Below are positions 36,933-48,048 of a stretch of 64,000 bases of DNA, one piece after another. The position numbers and the translations under genes were made by a program. Below the pieces are notes generated by a model that saw only the letters and a program-made list of their open reading frames with translations, searched no databases and was not told where the DNA came from. Numbering within the stretch: the first letter of the stretch is position 1; the number at the start of each line of letters is the position of its first letter. Origin of the DNA: Butyrivibrio sp. LC3010 (GTDB taxonomy: Bacteria; Bacillota; Clostridia; Lachnospirales; Lachnospiraceae); contig NZ_AUJU01000020.1 in assembly GCF_000424385.1 (NCBI RefSeq), positions 52,382 through 116,381 on the forward strand, in the 5' to 3' direction.

Positions 36933-37082
36933 GCTTAGGATTCCTCCAAATGTGTTTCTACTATAATTATGTAACCAACATGGTATTATATTTGATACAT
37001 TTGAAAAAAGCAATTAAATAAAAATAATTTACATTTTATAGCAAAAAGGTGGAAAAACATCGAAAAAATTGTGAAAAAAGCC

Positions 37083-37111
37083 TTGACATTTTATTTTTTT
37101 ATACTTGTAAA
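37083..37111 (+). promoter_or_regulatory. Possible promoter of the GDPD gene
   Basis: TTGACA at 37083-37088 followed after 17 bp by TGTAAA. The -35 is perfect and the -10 is weak; the distance to the gene is about 75 bp. Confidence 0.4.
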
Positions 37112-37184
37112 AATTTGCGTTAGATATTAAAATACTCTAGGCGTTTTAAATAAGAAAAGTATATTAGGAAGTCAGGTAGTTACT

Positions 37185-38060
37185 TTGAGGGTTTTGCTTA
37201 TAGTTGTTATTTTACTAATTCTTTACCTATTGGCCATTATGCCACGTATGTTTGGAAGACCTTCTGCGGACAGACTTCTTAAACAGAATCTTTATGCGCA
37301 CAGAGGATTGCATGATAACAGGACTACAGCTCCGGAGAATTCCATGGCTGCATTTAAAAAGGCTGTTGATGCGGGGTATGGAATAGAACTTGATGTTCAA
37401 CTCTCTAAGGATGGGGTTCCGGTTATTTTCCACGATTTTACATTGGCAAGAGTTGCCAGATATGAAGATGAATGCATTCCTGAAGATGCAGTACGCAATG
37501 AGGATGGCAGTATAGGTGTCGCCGGTAAGGTAATTGATTACACCTATGAGGAACTGCAGCAATTTCATTTACTTGATTCAGATGAGAAGATCCCGAAGTT
37601 TGAAGATTTTCTGAGAATGGTAGATGGGAAGGTTCCGCTTATCATCGAACTGAAGATTGAATTATTTGATACAACAGTTTGTCCTGTAGTTGACAATATG
37701 CTTCGTAATTATAAGGGAGTTTATTGTATCGAATCCTTTAATCCTTTAGGACTTTGGTGGTATCGCCGGAATCATAAGGAGGTATTCAGAGGTCAGCTTT
37801 CAGAGGAGTTTTTCAGAGAGCCTGAAACACTTTGGCATACACCGCTTTATTATTTACTGGCGTTTCTTATTTTTAACTTTCTGACTAAGCCGGATTTTGT
37901 TGCATATAATCATAAATATGCCGGGAATCTGTCTAGAATGATTTGCCATGGCTTATATAGGAATACTGCTGCAGCCTGGACTATTAAGTCCCAGGAAGAG
38001 CTTGATAATAATCGCGGAAGATTTGAGATTTTTATTTTTGAGGGATTTATCCCTGCATAA
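37185..38060 (+). CDS. Membrane-anchored glycerophosphodiester phosphodiesterase
   Basis: 291 residues starting at TTG. An N-terminal membrane segment (residues ~2-20) is followed by a GDPD TIM-barrel: LYAHRGLHDNRTTAPENSMAA (split over the metal and general acid His region), GIELDVQLSKDGVPVIFHDF, PLIIELKIE and YCIESFNPLGLWWYRR. These enzymes release glycerol-3-phosphate from glycerophosphodiesters. No paired glycerol transporter is seen. The TTG start is supported by position and frame, although the ribosome binding site is weak. Confidence 0.9.
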   Translation: MRVLLIVVILLILYLLAIMPRMFGRPSADRLLKQNLYAHRGLHDNRTTAPENSMAAFKKAVDAGYGIELDVQLSKDGVPVIFHDFTLARVARYEDECIPEDAVRNEDGSIGVAGKVIDYTYEELQQFHLLDSDEKIPKFEDFLRMVDGKVPLIIELKIELFDTTVCPVVDNMLRNYKGVYCIESFNPLGLWWYRRNHKEVFRGQLSEEFFREPETLWHTPLYYLLAFLIFNFLTKPDFVAYNHKYAGNLSRMICHGLYRNTAAAWTIKSQEELDNNRGRFEIFIFEGFIPA

Positions 38061-38159
38061 CTTTTGGTAATTGCTATGCTATTCATAGTTAATTATAAAT
38101 TTGTAACATAAATGGAAAGGGTTTTACCGAATCGAATAATCGGTAAGAAAGGTAGTGAA

Positions 38160-40796
38160 ATGGCGAAAAAATACGTTTACATGTTCAGCGAAGGCGACAT
38201 GACCATGAGAAACCTTCTTGGCGGTAAGGGTGCTAACCTCGCTGAGATGACATCAATCGGACTTCCTGTACCTCAGGGCTTCACAATTTCTACAGAAGCT
38301 TGTACACAGTACTATGAAGATGGTCGTAAAATCAACGACGAGATCATGGCTCAGGCTATGGAAGGCGTTAAGAAGATGGAAGAGATCAACGGCAAGAAGT
38401 TTGGTGATCTTCAGAATCCTCTTCTTGTATCAGTTCGTTCAGGTGCTCGTGCATCAATGCCTGGTATGATGGATACAATTCTTAACCTTGGTCTTAATGA
38501 CGAGGTTGTAAATGCAATGATCAAGGGCAATCCTGATCCTGCATTCGAGCGTTTCGTATATGATTCATATCGTCGTTTCATCCAGATGTTCTCTGACGTT
38601 GTTATGGAAGTTGGTAAGAAGTACTTCGAGCAGCTCATCGACAAGATGAAAGAGCAGAAGGGTGTTAAGTTTGACGTAGACCTTACAGCAGCAGATCTTA
38701 AGGAACTTGCTGAGCAGTTCAAGGCTGAGTACAAGAATCAGCTTGGTACAGATTTCCCTTCAGATCCTGTAGAGCAGCTTAAGCTTGCTATCGAGGCTGT
38801 ATTCCGTTCATGGGATAACCCTCGTGCTAACGTTTACCGTCGTGACAATGATATCCCTTATTCATGGGGAACAGCTGTTAACGTAATGCCTATGGTATTC
38901 GGTAACCTTAATAACGAGTCTGGTACAGGTGTTGCATTTACACGTGACCCTGCAACAGGTGAGAATAAACTTATGGGTGAGTTCCTTATCAACGCTCAGG
39001 GTGAGGACGTAGTTGCTGGTGTTCGTACACCTATGCCGATCGCTCAGATGGAGAAGGAATTCCCTGAAGCATACGCTGAGTTCATCAAAGTTTGTGATAC
39101 TCTTGAGAACCACTATCACGATATGCAGGATATGGAGTTCACAGTTGAGAACAAGAAGCTTTACATGCTTCAGTGCCGTAATGGTAAGAGAACAGCTCCT
39201 GCTGCTCTTAAGATCGCTTGTGACCTTGTTGATGAGGGACACAAGACTCCTGAAGAAGCTGTAGCAATGATCGATCCTCGTAACCTTGATACACTTCTTC
39301 ATCCTCAGTTCGACGCTGCTGCTCTTAAGGCTGCTACTCCTATGGGTAAGGGTCTTGGTGCATCACCCGGTGCTGCTTGCGGTAAGGTTGTATTCACAGC
39401 TGATGACGCTGTAGCATGGGCTGAGAGAGGTGAGAAGGTTATCCTTGTTCGTCTTGAGACATCACCTGAAGATATCACAGGTATGAAGGCTGCTCAGGGT
39501 ATCCTTACAGTTCGTGGTGGTATGACATCACACGCTGCCGTTGTTGCTCGTGGTATGGGTGAGTGCTGCGTTTCAGGTTGTGGCGACATCAACATGGACG
39601 AAGAGAACAAGAAGTTCACACTTGCTGGTAAAGAGTTCCACGAAGGAGACTTCATCTCAATCGACGGTACAACAGGTAACATCTATGATGGCGTTATCAA
39701 GACTGTAGATGCTCAGATCGCAGGCGAATTTGGCCGTATCATGGATTGGGCTGACCAGTTCAGAAAGCTTAAGGTTCGTACAAATGCTGATACACCCGCT
39801 GATGCTAAGAAGGCTCGTGAGCTTGGTGCTGAGGGTATCGGTCTTTGCCGTACAGAGCACATGTTCTTCGAGGAAGACAGAATTGCTGCATTCCGTGAGA
39901 TGATCTGCTCAGATACAGTAGAAGAGAGAGAAGCTGCACTTGAGAAGATTCTTCCTTATCAGCAGAACGACTTCAAGCAGCTCTATGAAGCACTTGAGGG
40001 ATGCCCTGTTACAATCAGATTCCTTGATCCTCCGCTTCATGAGTTCGTTCCTACAACAGAAGAAGAGATCAAGAAGCTTGCTGATGCTCAGAACAAGAGC
40101 GTTGAAGACATCAAGGCTATCATCGCTTCACTTCATGAGTTCAACCCTATGATGGGTCACAGAGGATGCCGTCTTGCAGTTACATATCCTGAAATTGCTA
40201 AGATGCAGACAAAGGCTGTTATCCGTGCAGCACTTGAGGTTCAGAAGGCTCATGCTGATTGGAATGTTAAGCCTGAAATCATGATCCCTCTTGTATGTGA
40301 AGTTAAAGAGCTTAAGTTCGTTAAGAAGGTTGTATGTGAGACAGCTGATGCTGAAATCGCTGCAGCTGGTGCTAAGCTTGAGTATGAGGTTGGTACAATG
40401 ATCGAGATCCCGAGAGCTGCTCTTACAGCTGACGAGATCGCTAAGGAAGCTGATTTCTTCTGCTTCGGTACAAACGACCTTACACAGATGACATTTGGAT
40501 TCTCTCGTGATGATGCTGGTAAGTTCCTTAACGCTTACTATGATGAGAAGATCTTCGAGAACGATCCTTTCGCTAAGCTTGATCAGACAGGTGTTGGTAA
40601 GCTTATGGATATGTCACTTAAGCTTGGTAAGCCCGTTAATCCTAACCTTCACGTTGGTATCTGCGGAGAGCACGGTGGAGATCCTTCATCAGTTGAGTTC
40701 TGCCACAAGATTGGTCTTGACTATGTTTCATGCTCACCTTTCCGTGTACCTGTTGCTAGACTTGCAGCAGCTCAGGCAGCTATCGCTAACAAATAA
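38160..40796 (+). CDS. ppdK: Pyruvate phosphate dikinase
   Basis: 878 residues from the ATG at 38160; GAAAGG precedes it, and the in-frame upstream ATG lies before a small hairpin. Domains in order: ATP-grasp (NLLGGKGANLAEMTSIGLPVP), central phospho-His domain with GGMTSHAAVVARGMGECCVSG split around His, and C-terminal PEP/pyruvate barrel (GIGLCRTEHMFF, FGTNDLTQMTFGFSRDD, CGEHGGDPSS). It interconverts PEP and pyruvate with AMP/PPi, a central glycolytic step in rumen clostridia. Codon choice is strongly biased (CTT, GCT, GGT), as in highly expressed genes, shared here only with groEL and the sugar-binding protein. Confidence 0.97.
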   Translation: MAKKYVYMFSEGDMTMRNLLGGKGANLAEMTSIGLPVPQGFTISTEACTQYYEDGRKINDEIMAQAMEGVKKMEEINGKKFGDLQNPLLVSVRSGARASMPGMMDTILNLGLNDEVVNAMIKGNPDPAFERFVYDSYRRFIQMFSDVVMEVGKKYFEQLIDKMKEQKGVKFDVDLTAADLKELAEQFKAEYKNQLGTDFPSDPVEQLKLAIEAVFRSWDNPRANVYRRDNDIPYSWGTAVNVMPMVFGNLNNESGTGVAFTRDPATGENKLMGEFLINAQGEDVVAGVRTPMPIAQMEKEFPEAYAEFIKVCDTLENHYHDMQDMEFTVENKKLYMLQCRNGKRTAPAALKIACDLVDEGHKTPEEAVAMIDPRNLDTLLHPQFDAAALKAATPMGKGLGASPGAACGKVVFTADDAVAWAERGEKVILVRLETSPEDITGMKAAQGILTVRGGMTSHAAVVARGMGECCVSGCGDINMDEENKKFTLAGKEFHEGDFISIDGTTGNIYDGVIKTVDAQIAGEFGRIMDWADQFRKLKVRTNADTPADAKKARELGAEGIGLCRTEHMFFEEDRIAAFREMICSDTVEEREAALEKILPYQQNDFKQLYEALEGCPVTIRFLDPPLHEFVPTTEEEIKKLADAQNKSVEDIKAIIASLHEFNPMMGHRGCRLAVTYPEIAKMQTKAVIRAALEVQKAHADWNVKPEIMIPLVCEVKELKFVKKVVCETADAEIAAAGAKLEYEVGTMIEIPRAALTADEIAKEADFFCFGTNDLTQMTFGFSRDDAGKFLNAYYDEKIFENDPFAKLDQTGVGKLMDMSLKLGKPVNPNLHVGICGEHGGDPSSVEFCHKIGLDYVSCSPFRVPVARLAAAQAAIANK

Positions 40797-40831
40797 TATT
40801 CGCGTTAATCGCGTTATGTACTCGGCTTAAT

Positions 40832-40873
40832 AAAGGTCGGACACTATTCATTATGGATATGTGTCCGGCCTTT
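40832..40873 (+). terminator. Terminator after ppdK
   Basis: AAAGGTCGGACAC / GTGTCCGGCCTTT with one G-T pair and a 16-nt loop; T tract at the end. The ~300-bp gap to the GH3 gene otherwise holds only AT-rich promoter sequence. Confidence 0.9.
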
Positions 40874-41092
40874 CATACATTAATCAATCTTATTAAATGC
40901 TACTCAAAATTTAGAGATATTTTTATGTTTTCTAACTTTTTTGATATAGAATACAGGTAAAACAGATATAATATTGTTATCGTTAAAATCCGATAGGTAC
41001 TTGTTTGGAAAATATGGGATTTCTGGCATTTTACACTTTCAGATGGGAAGCGATAAAAAGATATTTCATTTTTAAAATTGGAGGGTTAATAC

Positions 41093-43504
41093 ATGGAGAA
41101 ATGGACACGCGTTAAGTATCATCCAAATCTGCCACTCAGAGAGGATGGTTGCAAGGTTACTGCATCTAAGGAGCATATTGAGATATCCAAAAATGCAGCT
41201 AAAGAGGGTATGGTCCTGTTAAAAAATGATGGTGAAACATTGCCGCTTAAAAGAGGACAGAGGATCGCTCTTTTTGGAAAAGCTACTATAGATTATGTTA
41301 AAGGTGGTGGCGGAAGTGGTGATGTCACTGTTCCTTATGTAACAAATCTTGCAGAAGGGTTTAATAAGTTGCCGGGACAGGTGTCGTTATTTAATGATTC
41401 CGTTTCATTTTATGAGGATTATGTATCTGCTAAGTATAAGAAAGGAATTCTTCCGGGGCTTATAGCAGAGCCTGAAGTTCCACAGGATCTTTTTGCTAAG
41501 GCCAGAGCCTTTACAGATACAGCAATTGTTTCGTTTAGCAGATATTCCGGAGAGGGCTGGGACAGAAAGAGTGATAAGGTTATTGACCGTAAACTCAAAG
41601 ATGTTGACCAGGAGCTTATTGATATAACGGATAAGCTTTTTGAGCGCGGAGATTTTTATTTATCCAAGGCAGAAAAGAAACTACTGGATGACGTAAGAAA
41701 ATCCTTTGATAAGACTATCATAGTACTTAATATTGGAGGCATGTTTGATGTTTCCTGGATCAAAGATAGTGAAGATATAAGTGCTGCGCTCATTGCATGG
41801 CAGGGAGGCATGGAAGGCGGACTTGCAACAGCAGAGCTTCTTTGCGGACTTGGCAATCCCAGTGGTAAGCTCTCGGATACTTTTGCAAAAGATTTGGCGG
41901 ATTATCCCGGAACAGAGCATTTCCATGACTCTGATGATTATGTAGAGTATGAAGAAGATATTTATGTGGGCTACAGATATTTTGAAACCATGAAGGATGC
42001 AGCTAAGAAGGTAGTTTATCCTTTTGGCTATGGACTTTCATATACCGAATTTAGTTTAAATCACATCAAAGTCAGTGATGATGACGGTAAGATATCGGTT
42101 AAGCTGAATGTTACAAATATCGGTAACTGCGCCGGTAAGGAAGTAGTTCAGGTTTATTTTAGTGCACCTCAGGGTAAACTTGGTAAGCCTGAAAGACAGC
42201 TTATAGGCTTCAAGAAAACGGCAGAGCTTTTGCCGGGACAGACACAGAGAATAATTATCGAGTTTTCAGCAGATGAAATGGCTTCCTATGATGACCTTGG
42301 AAAGGTTAAGAAGTCTGCTTATGTGCTTGAAAAGGGTAAATATAAATTCTATGTGGGCACAGATGTAAGAAATGCTAAAAAGGTAGATACCGAGTATACT
42401 TTGGATGATAACAGAGTAGTCCTTCAGCTTACAGAGAGAATGGCTCCTGCAGCTCTTACTAAGCGTCTTCTGGCTGATGGTTCCTATGAGATGCTTCAGC
42501 AGAGAGATATTACAAAATATAATGAGAATGTGCTTAGAGATATGCCATGTGAAGAGCCTGATTTACCGACTCCCAGAGTTCGACCGGAAGGACCAAGATG
42601 CTGCTTTAAGCCATCAGAGAAACCTCAGCTCATCGATGTCTTTAATGGTAAACTTTCACTTGATGAATTTGTGAAAGCACTTTCTGATGAGGATGCTGCA
42701 TGGCTTGTAGGAGGTCAGCCTAATGTCGGCGTAGCCAATACCTTTGGATATGGTAACAACTATGAATTTGGTATTCCTAATGTTATGACAGCAGATGGCC
42801 CTGCAGGTCTTCGTATTCAGCCACAGGTCGGGGTGAAGACTACTGCATTTCCTTGCGCAACACTTCTTGCCTGCACCTGGGATCCGGATATAACCGAAAA
42901 GGTTGGTATCGCCGGAGGTGAGGAAGTAAAAGAGAACAATATTGGTGCATGGCTTACACCTGCTATAAATATTCACAGATCACCTCTTTGTGGAAGAAAT
43001 TTCGAGTACTATTCAGAGGATCCATATCTTACAGGAAAGATGGCTGCAGGAATGGTCCGTGGAATTCAGAGTAATAATGTTGCAGCTACGGCTAAGCATT
43101 TCGCATTGAATAATAAAGAGACCAACCGTAAGAACAGTGATTCCAGAGCTTCTGAGAGAGCTATAAGAGAAATATACCTGAAGGCCTTTGAGATTGTTGT
43201 AAAGGAATCACATCCCTGGAGCATTATGACTTCCTACAATATTATTAATGGAAGACGTGCTTCTGAGAATGAGGATTTGCTGAATGGAATTCTTAGAGGT
43301 GAGTGGGGATTTGATGGAATGGTTACAACTGACTGGTGGACCTTTGGTGAAAACTATAAGGAATGTAAAGCCGGAAACGATATGAAAATGGGCTGTGGCT
43401 ATCCTGATAGAATATTGGCAGCACTTGAAAAGGGCGCTATATCCAGAGATGAGCTTAATACAGCAGTTAAAAATATCCTCACACTTATATTGAGAATTGA
43501 TTGA
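41093..43504 (+). CDS. bglA: GH3 beta-glucosidase with swapped domain order
   Basis: 803 residues, no signal peptide, so intracellular. The order is reversed compared with most GH3 enzymes: the alpha/beta sandwich comes first (AAKEGMVLLKNDGETLPL, ~35-290), then a fibronectin-III-like domain (KEVVQVYFSAPQGKLGKPER), and the catalytic TIM barrel last (MTADGPAGLRIQ, ATAKHFALNNKETNR, nucleophile Asp in MVTTDWW near the C-terminus). This order is known from Butyrivibrio fibrisolvens and Ruminococcus albus beta-glucosidases. It hydrolyses cello-oligosaccharides or other beta-glucosides after uptake. GGAGGG precedes the ATG. The gene symbol follows the B. fibrisolvens enzyme. Confidence 0.92.
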   Translation: MEKWTRVKYHPNLPLREDGCKVTASKEHIEISKNAAKEGMVLLKNDGETLPLKRGQRIALFGKATIDYVKGGGGSGDVTVPYVTNLAEGFNKLPGQVSLFNDSVSFYEDYVSAKYKKGILPGLIAEPEVPQDLFAKARAFTDTAIVSFSRYSGEGWDRKSDKVIDRKLKDVDQELIDITDKLFERGDFYLSKAEKKLLDDVRKSFDKTIIVLNIGGMFDVSWIKDSEDISAALIAWQGGMEGGLATAELLCGLGNPSGKLSDTFAKDLADYPGTEHFHDSDDYVEYEEDIYVGYRYFETMKDAAKKVVYPFGYGLSYTEFSLNHIKVSDDDGKISVKLNVTNIGNCAGKEVVQVYFSAPQGKLGKPERQLIGFKKTAELLPGQTQRIIIEFSADEMASYDDLGKVKKSAYVLEKGKYKFYVGTDVRNAKKVDTEYTLDDNRVVLQLTERMAPAALTKRLLADGSYEMLQQRDITKYNENVLRDMPCEEPDLPTPRVRPEGPRCCFKPSEKPQLIDVFNGKLSLDEFVKALSDEDAAWLVGGQPNVGVANTFGYGNNYEFGIPNVMTADGPAGLRIQPQVGVKTTAFPCATLLACTWDPDITEKVGIAGGEEVKENNIGAWLTPAINIHRSPLCGRNFEYYSEDPYLTGKMAAGMVRGIQSNNVAATAKHFALNNKETNRKNSDSRASERAIREIYLKAFEIVVKESHPWSIMTSYNIINGRRASENEDLLNGILRGEWGFDGMVTTDWWTFGENYKECKAGNDMKMGCGYPDRILAALEKGAISRDELNTAVKNILTLILRID

Positions 43505-43584
43505 TGCTGAAGTGGCATGCATGGCATGATGAAAGTCTTTTCCAATAAAAGCTGCGTTCGATAAATTTATTATGATACAGAAAT

Positions 43585-43604
43585 CCCCGGGCATATGCCC
43601 GGGG
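43585..43604. terminator. GC-rich perfect palindrome between convergent genes
   Basis: CCCCGGGCATATGCCCGGGG is an exact 20-bp palindrome between the GH3 gene end and the minus-strand gene at 43614. Neither side has a long T tract; it may work as a bidirectional terminator. Confidence 0.65.
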
Positions 43605-43613
43605 TGATATATT

Positions 43614-43916
43614 TTACGATTGATCTTTTACCACTACTTTTCCTCCGTTCTTCACACTATCCTGTTGAAGAAGCTCAATGGCGGAGGCTGCAATTTCGTA
43701 ATACATTTCTGCATTATCCTTCAATTCAGCCATTTTTTTCATATTATTTTCGCAGAATTTTCTGGCTTCTGATATATCAGTCTGAGAGAAAACTTTACTG
43801 CCGCAATAAAGAGTTCCTGTAGTTGAATCGAAGTGTGAAGCTTCCTTCTTTTTTTCTCCACTCATGCCCATAACACCTGCGAGTGAACGAATCAAATCTT
43901 CACGATTACCAGCCAT
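43614..43916 (-). CDS. Small hypothetical protein
   Basis: 100 residues, soluble and helical, with FDSTTGTLYCGSKVFSQTD in the middle and FCENNMKKMAELKDNAEM forming a helix. I do not recognise the family. A good AGGA site before the ATG (GGAGGATAACT ATG) and clear boundaries between palindrome and a divergent promoter region support a real gene. Confidence 0.65.
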   Translation of the reverse strand: MAGNREDLIRSLAGVMGMSGEKKKEASHFDSTTGTLYCGSKVFSQTDISEARKFCENNMKKMAELKDNAEMYYEIAASAIELLQQDSVKNGGKVVVKDQS

Positions 43917-44039
43917 AGTTATCCTCCATATAAAAAATATCCGAATAAAACTTTAAATATATTTTCGCACAGAGGGTTTTATTTGACTATAAACTACTTA
44001 TAATAAAATTATTAAAAACTTAAGAAAAGGGGAAAAGTT

Positions 44040-44936
44040 TTGGATATAGCTGTATTTAGCGACATTCATGGAAACAGTGCGGCGCTTCAGGCATGTATCG
44101 ACTACTGCATGGGGAAGGGGATTACAAATTATATTCTGCTGGGTGATTTTATTTCTGATTGTCCAGGTGTAAAAAAGACCATGGAATTAATATACGTTTT
44201 AAAGCAGTATTTTACTTGCTATATAGTTAGAGGAAACCGAGAGGAATACATGCTTAATTATAGAAAAAACGGCGAAACTGGGTGGGAGAAAGGATCCGGG
44301 AGTGGAAGTCTTTTGTTTACATATGAGAGGCTTACTGACAAGGATTTTAATTTTTTTGACAGCTTACCTATATATGGAATCTGGAATCCCAAAAAGACCA
44401 TGGGTTTTGAATATTGCCACGGCTCACCGACTTCAGCATCTGAGCTTTTATTTGGGGATAAACGTAATACGAAGAAAATAATGAATAAATTGAAGACGGA
44501 TATTCTTTTTCATGGGCATACGCATGTGCAGGAAAGTTTTTTATATAGGGGGAAAAGGGTCGTTAATCCAGGCGCTCTCGGGCTTCCAAGAAATAAGAAT
44601 TGTTTTGCTGAATTTGCCATAGTGCACAGTGGAAGAAGTGGCTGGGAGGAAGAGCTCATTCAGGTAAAATATGACAGGCATGCGTTAATAAAAGAGTTTC
44701 AGACAAGTGGACTTATGGAATATGCGCCGGCCTGGGCGGCAGCAACAATGCATACCATAAGGACCGGTATAGATTTAAGTGAAGCAATTCTCTTGCAGGC
44801 AATGCGATTATGTGAAGCCGAAAGAGGAATAGTCAGATGGCCGGTGATTCCGGAGAAGTATTGGGCAGAGGCATTAAAGCAAAATTTCATTGATCTTGCA
44901 GGCAAGGATATACCAAAACCAAGGAATAATGATTGA
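44040..44936 (+). CDS. Calcineurin-like metallophosphoesterase
   Basis: 298 residues starting at TTG behind AAAAGGGG. Metal-binding motifs in order: FSDIHGNSAAL, LLGDFISDCPG, VRGNREEY, FHGHTHVQ and VNPGALGLPRN, the YfcE/MJ0936-like metallophosphoesterase arrangement. The C-terminal 100 residues (AWAAATMHTIRTGIDLSEAI) are an unrecognised helical extension. The substrate is unknown. It stands just upstream of the groESL promoter. Confidence 0.88.
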   Translation: MDIAVFSDIHGNSAALQACIDYCMGKGITNYILLGDFISDCPGVKKTMELIYVLKQYFTCYIVRGNREEYMLNYRKNGETGWEKGSGSGSLLFTYERLTDKDFNFFDSLPIYGIWNPKKTMGFEYCHGSPTSASELLFGDKRNTKKIMNKLKTDILFHGHTHVQESFLYRGKRVVNPGALGLPRNKNCFAEFAIVHSGRSGWEEELIQVKYDRHALIKEFQTSGLMEYAPAWAAATMHTIRTGIDLSEAILLQAMRLCEAERGIVRWPVIPEKYWAEALKQNFIDLAGKDIPKPRNND

Positions 44937-44965
44937 TGTTTTTCAAATTATTGCTGTCAGGGGTA

Positions 44966-44993
44966 TTGATTTTTTTAATGTGTGTGGTAATAT
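44966..44993 (+). promoter_or_regulatory. groESL promoter
   Basis: TTGATT at 44966-44971, 16-bp spacer, TAATAT at 44988-44993. The CIRCE operator starts 12 bp after the -10, covering the likely transcription start. Confidence 0.7.
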
Positions 44994-45005
44994 TATGTCT
45001 AGTGA

Positions 45006-45032
45006 TTAGCACTCAAAACTAATGAGTGCTAA
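45006..45032 (+). promoter_or_regulatory. CIRCE operator (HrcA binding site)
   Basis: A perfect CIRCE: TTAGCACTC, nine bases, GAGTGCTAA. This is the established HrcA operator controlling groE and dnaK operons in Firmicutes; it places groESL under heat-shock repression. hrcA is not in the window. Confidence 0.97.
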
Positions 45033-45082
45033 CAATTAAAAATAGCTTATTAGAAAATGATAATATAAAGGAGGCAATTGTA

Positions 45083-45367
45083 ATGAAGTTAGAACCACTT
45101 GCAGACAGAGTCGTACTTAAGGCACTTGAAGCTGAGGAGACTACTAAATCAGGAATCGTACTTCCAGGTGCTGAGAAGGAGAAGCCCCAGCAGGCAGAGG
45201 TTATTGCTGTTGGACCCGGAGGTATCGTGGATGGTAAGGAAGTTAAGATGCAGGTTAAGACCGGTGATAATGTAATTTATTCAAAATATGCTGGAACAGA
45301 GGTTAAGCTTGATGATGTAACATACATCATTGTTAAGCAGAATGATATCTTAGCTATCATCAAATAA
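45083..45367 (+). CDS. groES: Co-chaperonin GroES
   Basis: 94 residues, typical length, from the ATG at 45083 behind [41 protein letters not shown] (mobile loop region) and YIIVKQNDILAI are characteristic. It caps the GroEL folding chamber. It lies 54 bp upstream of groEL in one operon under the CIRCE site. Confidence 0.98.
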   Translation: MKLEPLADRVVLKALEAEETTKSGIVLPGAEKEKPQQAEVIAVGPGGIVDGKEVKMQVKTGDNVIYSKYAGTEVKLDDVTYIIVKQNDILAIIK

Positions 45368-45397
45368 TTGGATTTATATAGAGCCTGATGAAGGTAA

Positions 45398-47044
<1,647 letters not shown>

Positions 47045-47069
47045 TCTGACATTTAAATAGAAATTATTG

Positions 47070-47106
47070 AAGACGGCCAGCTTATGTGTGATAAGTTGGT
47101 CGTCTT
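47070..47106 (+). terminator. Terminator after groEL
   Basis: AAGACGGCCAGCTTA pairs with TAAGTTGGTCGTCTT (two G-T pairs, 7-nt loop), followed by TCTTTAT. It ends 11 bp before a 164-bp palindromic element. Confidence 0.88.
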
Positions 47107-47116
47107 TCTTTATATC

Positions 47117-47280
47117 TAGTGCTACTGTCATCAAATAAGTCGACTTTATTACTTGTCTAAATTGTCTTCTGCTGCGTTGGCGTCAATCGCCGTACCGCCC
47201 GGTACGACTCATTCCTCCGCCTTGCAGAAGAACAATGTATACTTCGTAAAAAGTCGAGGTATTTAATGACAGCAGCACTA
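47117..47280. repeat. Long (164-bp) form of the TAGTGCT palindromic element
   Basis: Ends form an inverted repeat of about 31 bp with four mismatches, starting TAGTGCTACTGTCAT and ending ATGACAGCAGCACTA; CTAG is present at both outer borders. The centre holds smaller hairpins: TTGT..TCTGC / GCAGA..ACAA, GGCG-tcaat-CGCC and GTACCG-cc-CGGTAC. It differs from the copy at 63373 at only two of 164 positions. No coding frame is credible. Confidence 0.92.
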
Positions 47281-47365
47281 GCAAAAACTCATGAATATAT
47301 TCTGCTTTTTGTCGGCATGAAGTCAAGCGCTGCTTTATGGATAGAATGGTTACTTATAGAATAAA

Positions 47366-47857
47366 TCAGGTCTTAAGATTGAATTCCGAAACGGCTCTTG
47401 TTAATCCCATGTTGTATTTAAGGATTTGTTTTGTCATTTCCTTTGCCATATCTCTGGCGATAATAGTATTCTCAGATTTATTTACATTGTTAAATTCATT
47501 TAATTCTTTTTGCATATGGTCAATCATGTAACTGATACTATATACAGAATCAGCCATGTTATGCATTAGCATTATGGCATCGTCTATATTATCGAGAAGA
47601 TATCTGCGCATATCCAATATTGGTATCCTGTAAATGATACAATCATTATAAGTAACTGCAGTATATACGGACGGTTTTTGGGTGAAAAATCCGAGTTCTC
47701 CAACAAAATTACCCTTTGATAGTATGCCCAGAAGACATTCATTTTTTGTGCCATAACCGGTATAAATCTCCACATTACCACTTACAATTTTATGCAGATC
47801 TTTATTTTTTTCACCTTCCTTTATTATGATTGTTCCCTCTGGCACAGATATATTCAT
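47366..47857 (-). CDS. Cyclic nucleotide-binding domain protein
   Basis: 163 residues. One cNMP-binding beta-barrel (residues ~1-100: VPEGTIIIKEGEKNKDLHKI, GNVEIYTG, GNFVGELGFFTQKPSVYTA, with the phosphate-binding cassette GELGFF) followed by a helical tail (MIDHMQKELNEFNNVNKS). There is no DNA-binding helix-turn-helix, so it is not a complete CRP-like regulator. The usual Arg of a cAMP cassette is not evident, so the ligand is uncertain. It is divergent from the sigma factor gene. Confidence 0.85.
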   Translation of the reverse strand: MNISVPEGTIIIKEGEKNKDLHKIVSGNVEIYTGYGTKNECLLGILSKGNFVGELGFFTQKPSVYTAVTYNDCIIYRIPILDMRRYLLDNIDDAIMLMHNMADSVYSISYMIDHMQKELNEFNNVNKSENTIIARDMAKEMTKQILKYNMGLTRAVSEFNLKT

Positions 47858-48048
47858 AAGGACCTCCTCTTAGAAATACAATAACTATAATAAAATTATA
47901 CATGAATCAGTATATGCGAAAGCAGAATAATGTTTATTTAAAAATAAATATTATATAAAATAAAAAATTGAAGACTTTATGATTTTTATCTCGTTATATT
48001 ATATGAGAGACGAAAATAAGATTTTGCTGGTGATATTGGAGCTAAAGG

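Noticed and set aside
47117..47280. Insertion sequence
   Set aside because: No transposase frame in the 164 bp; treated as a non-autonomous repeat.
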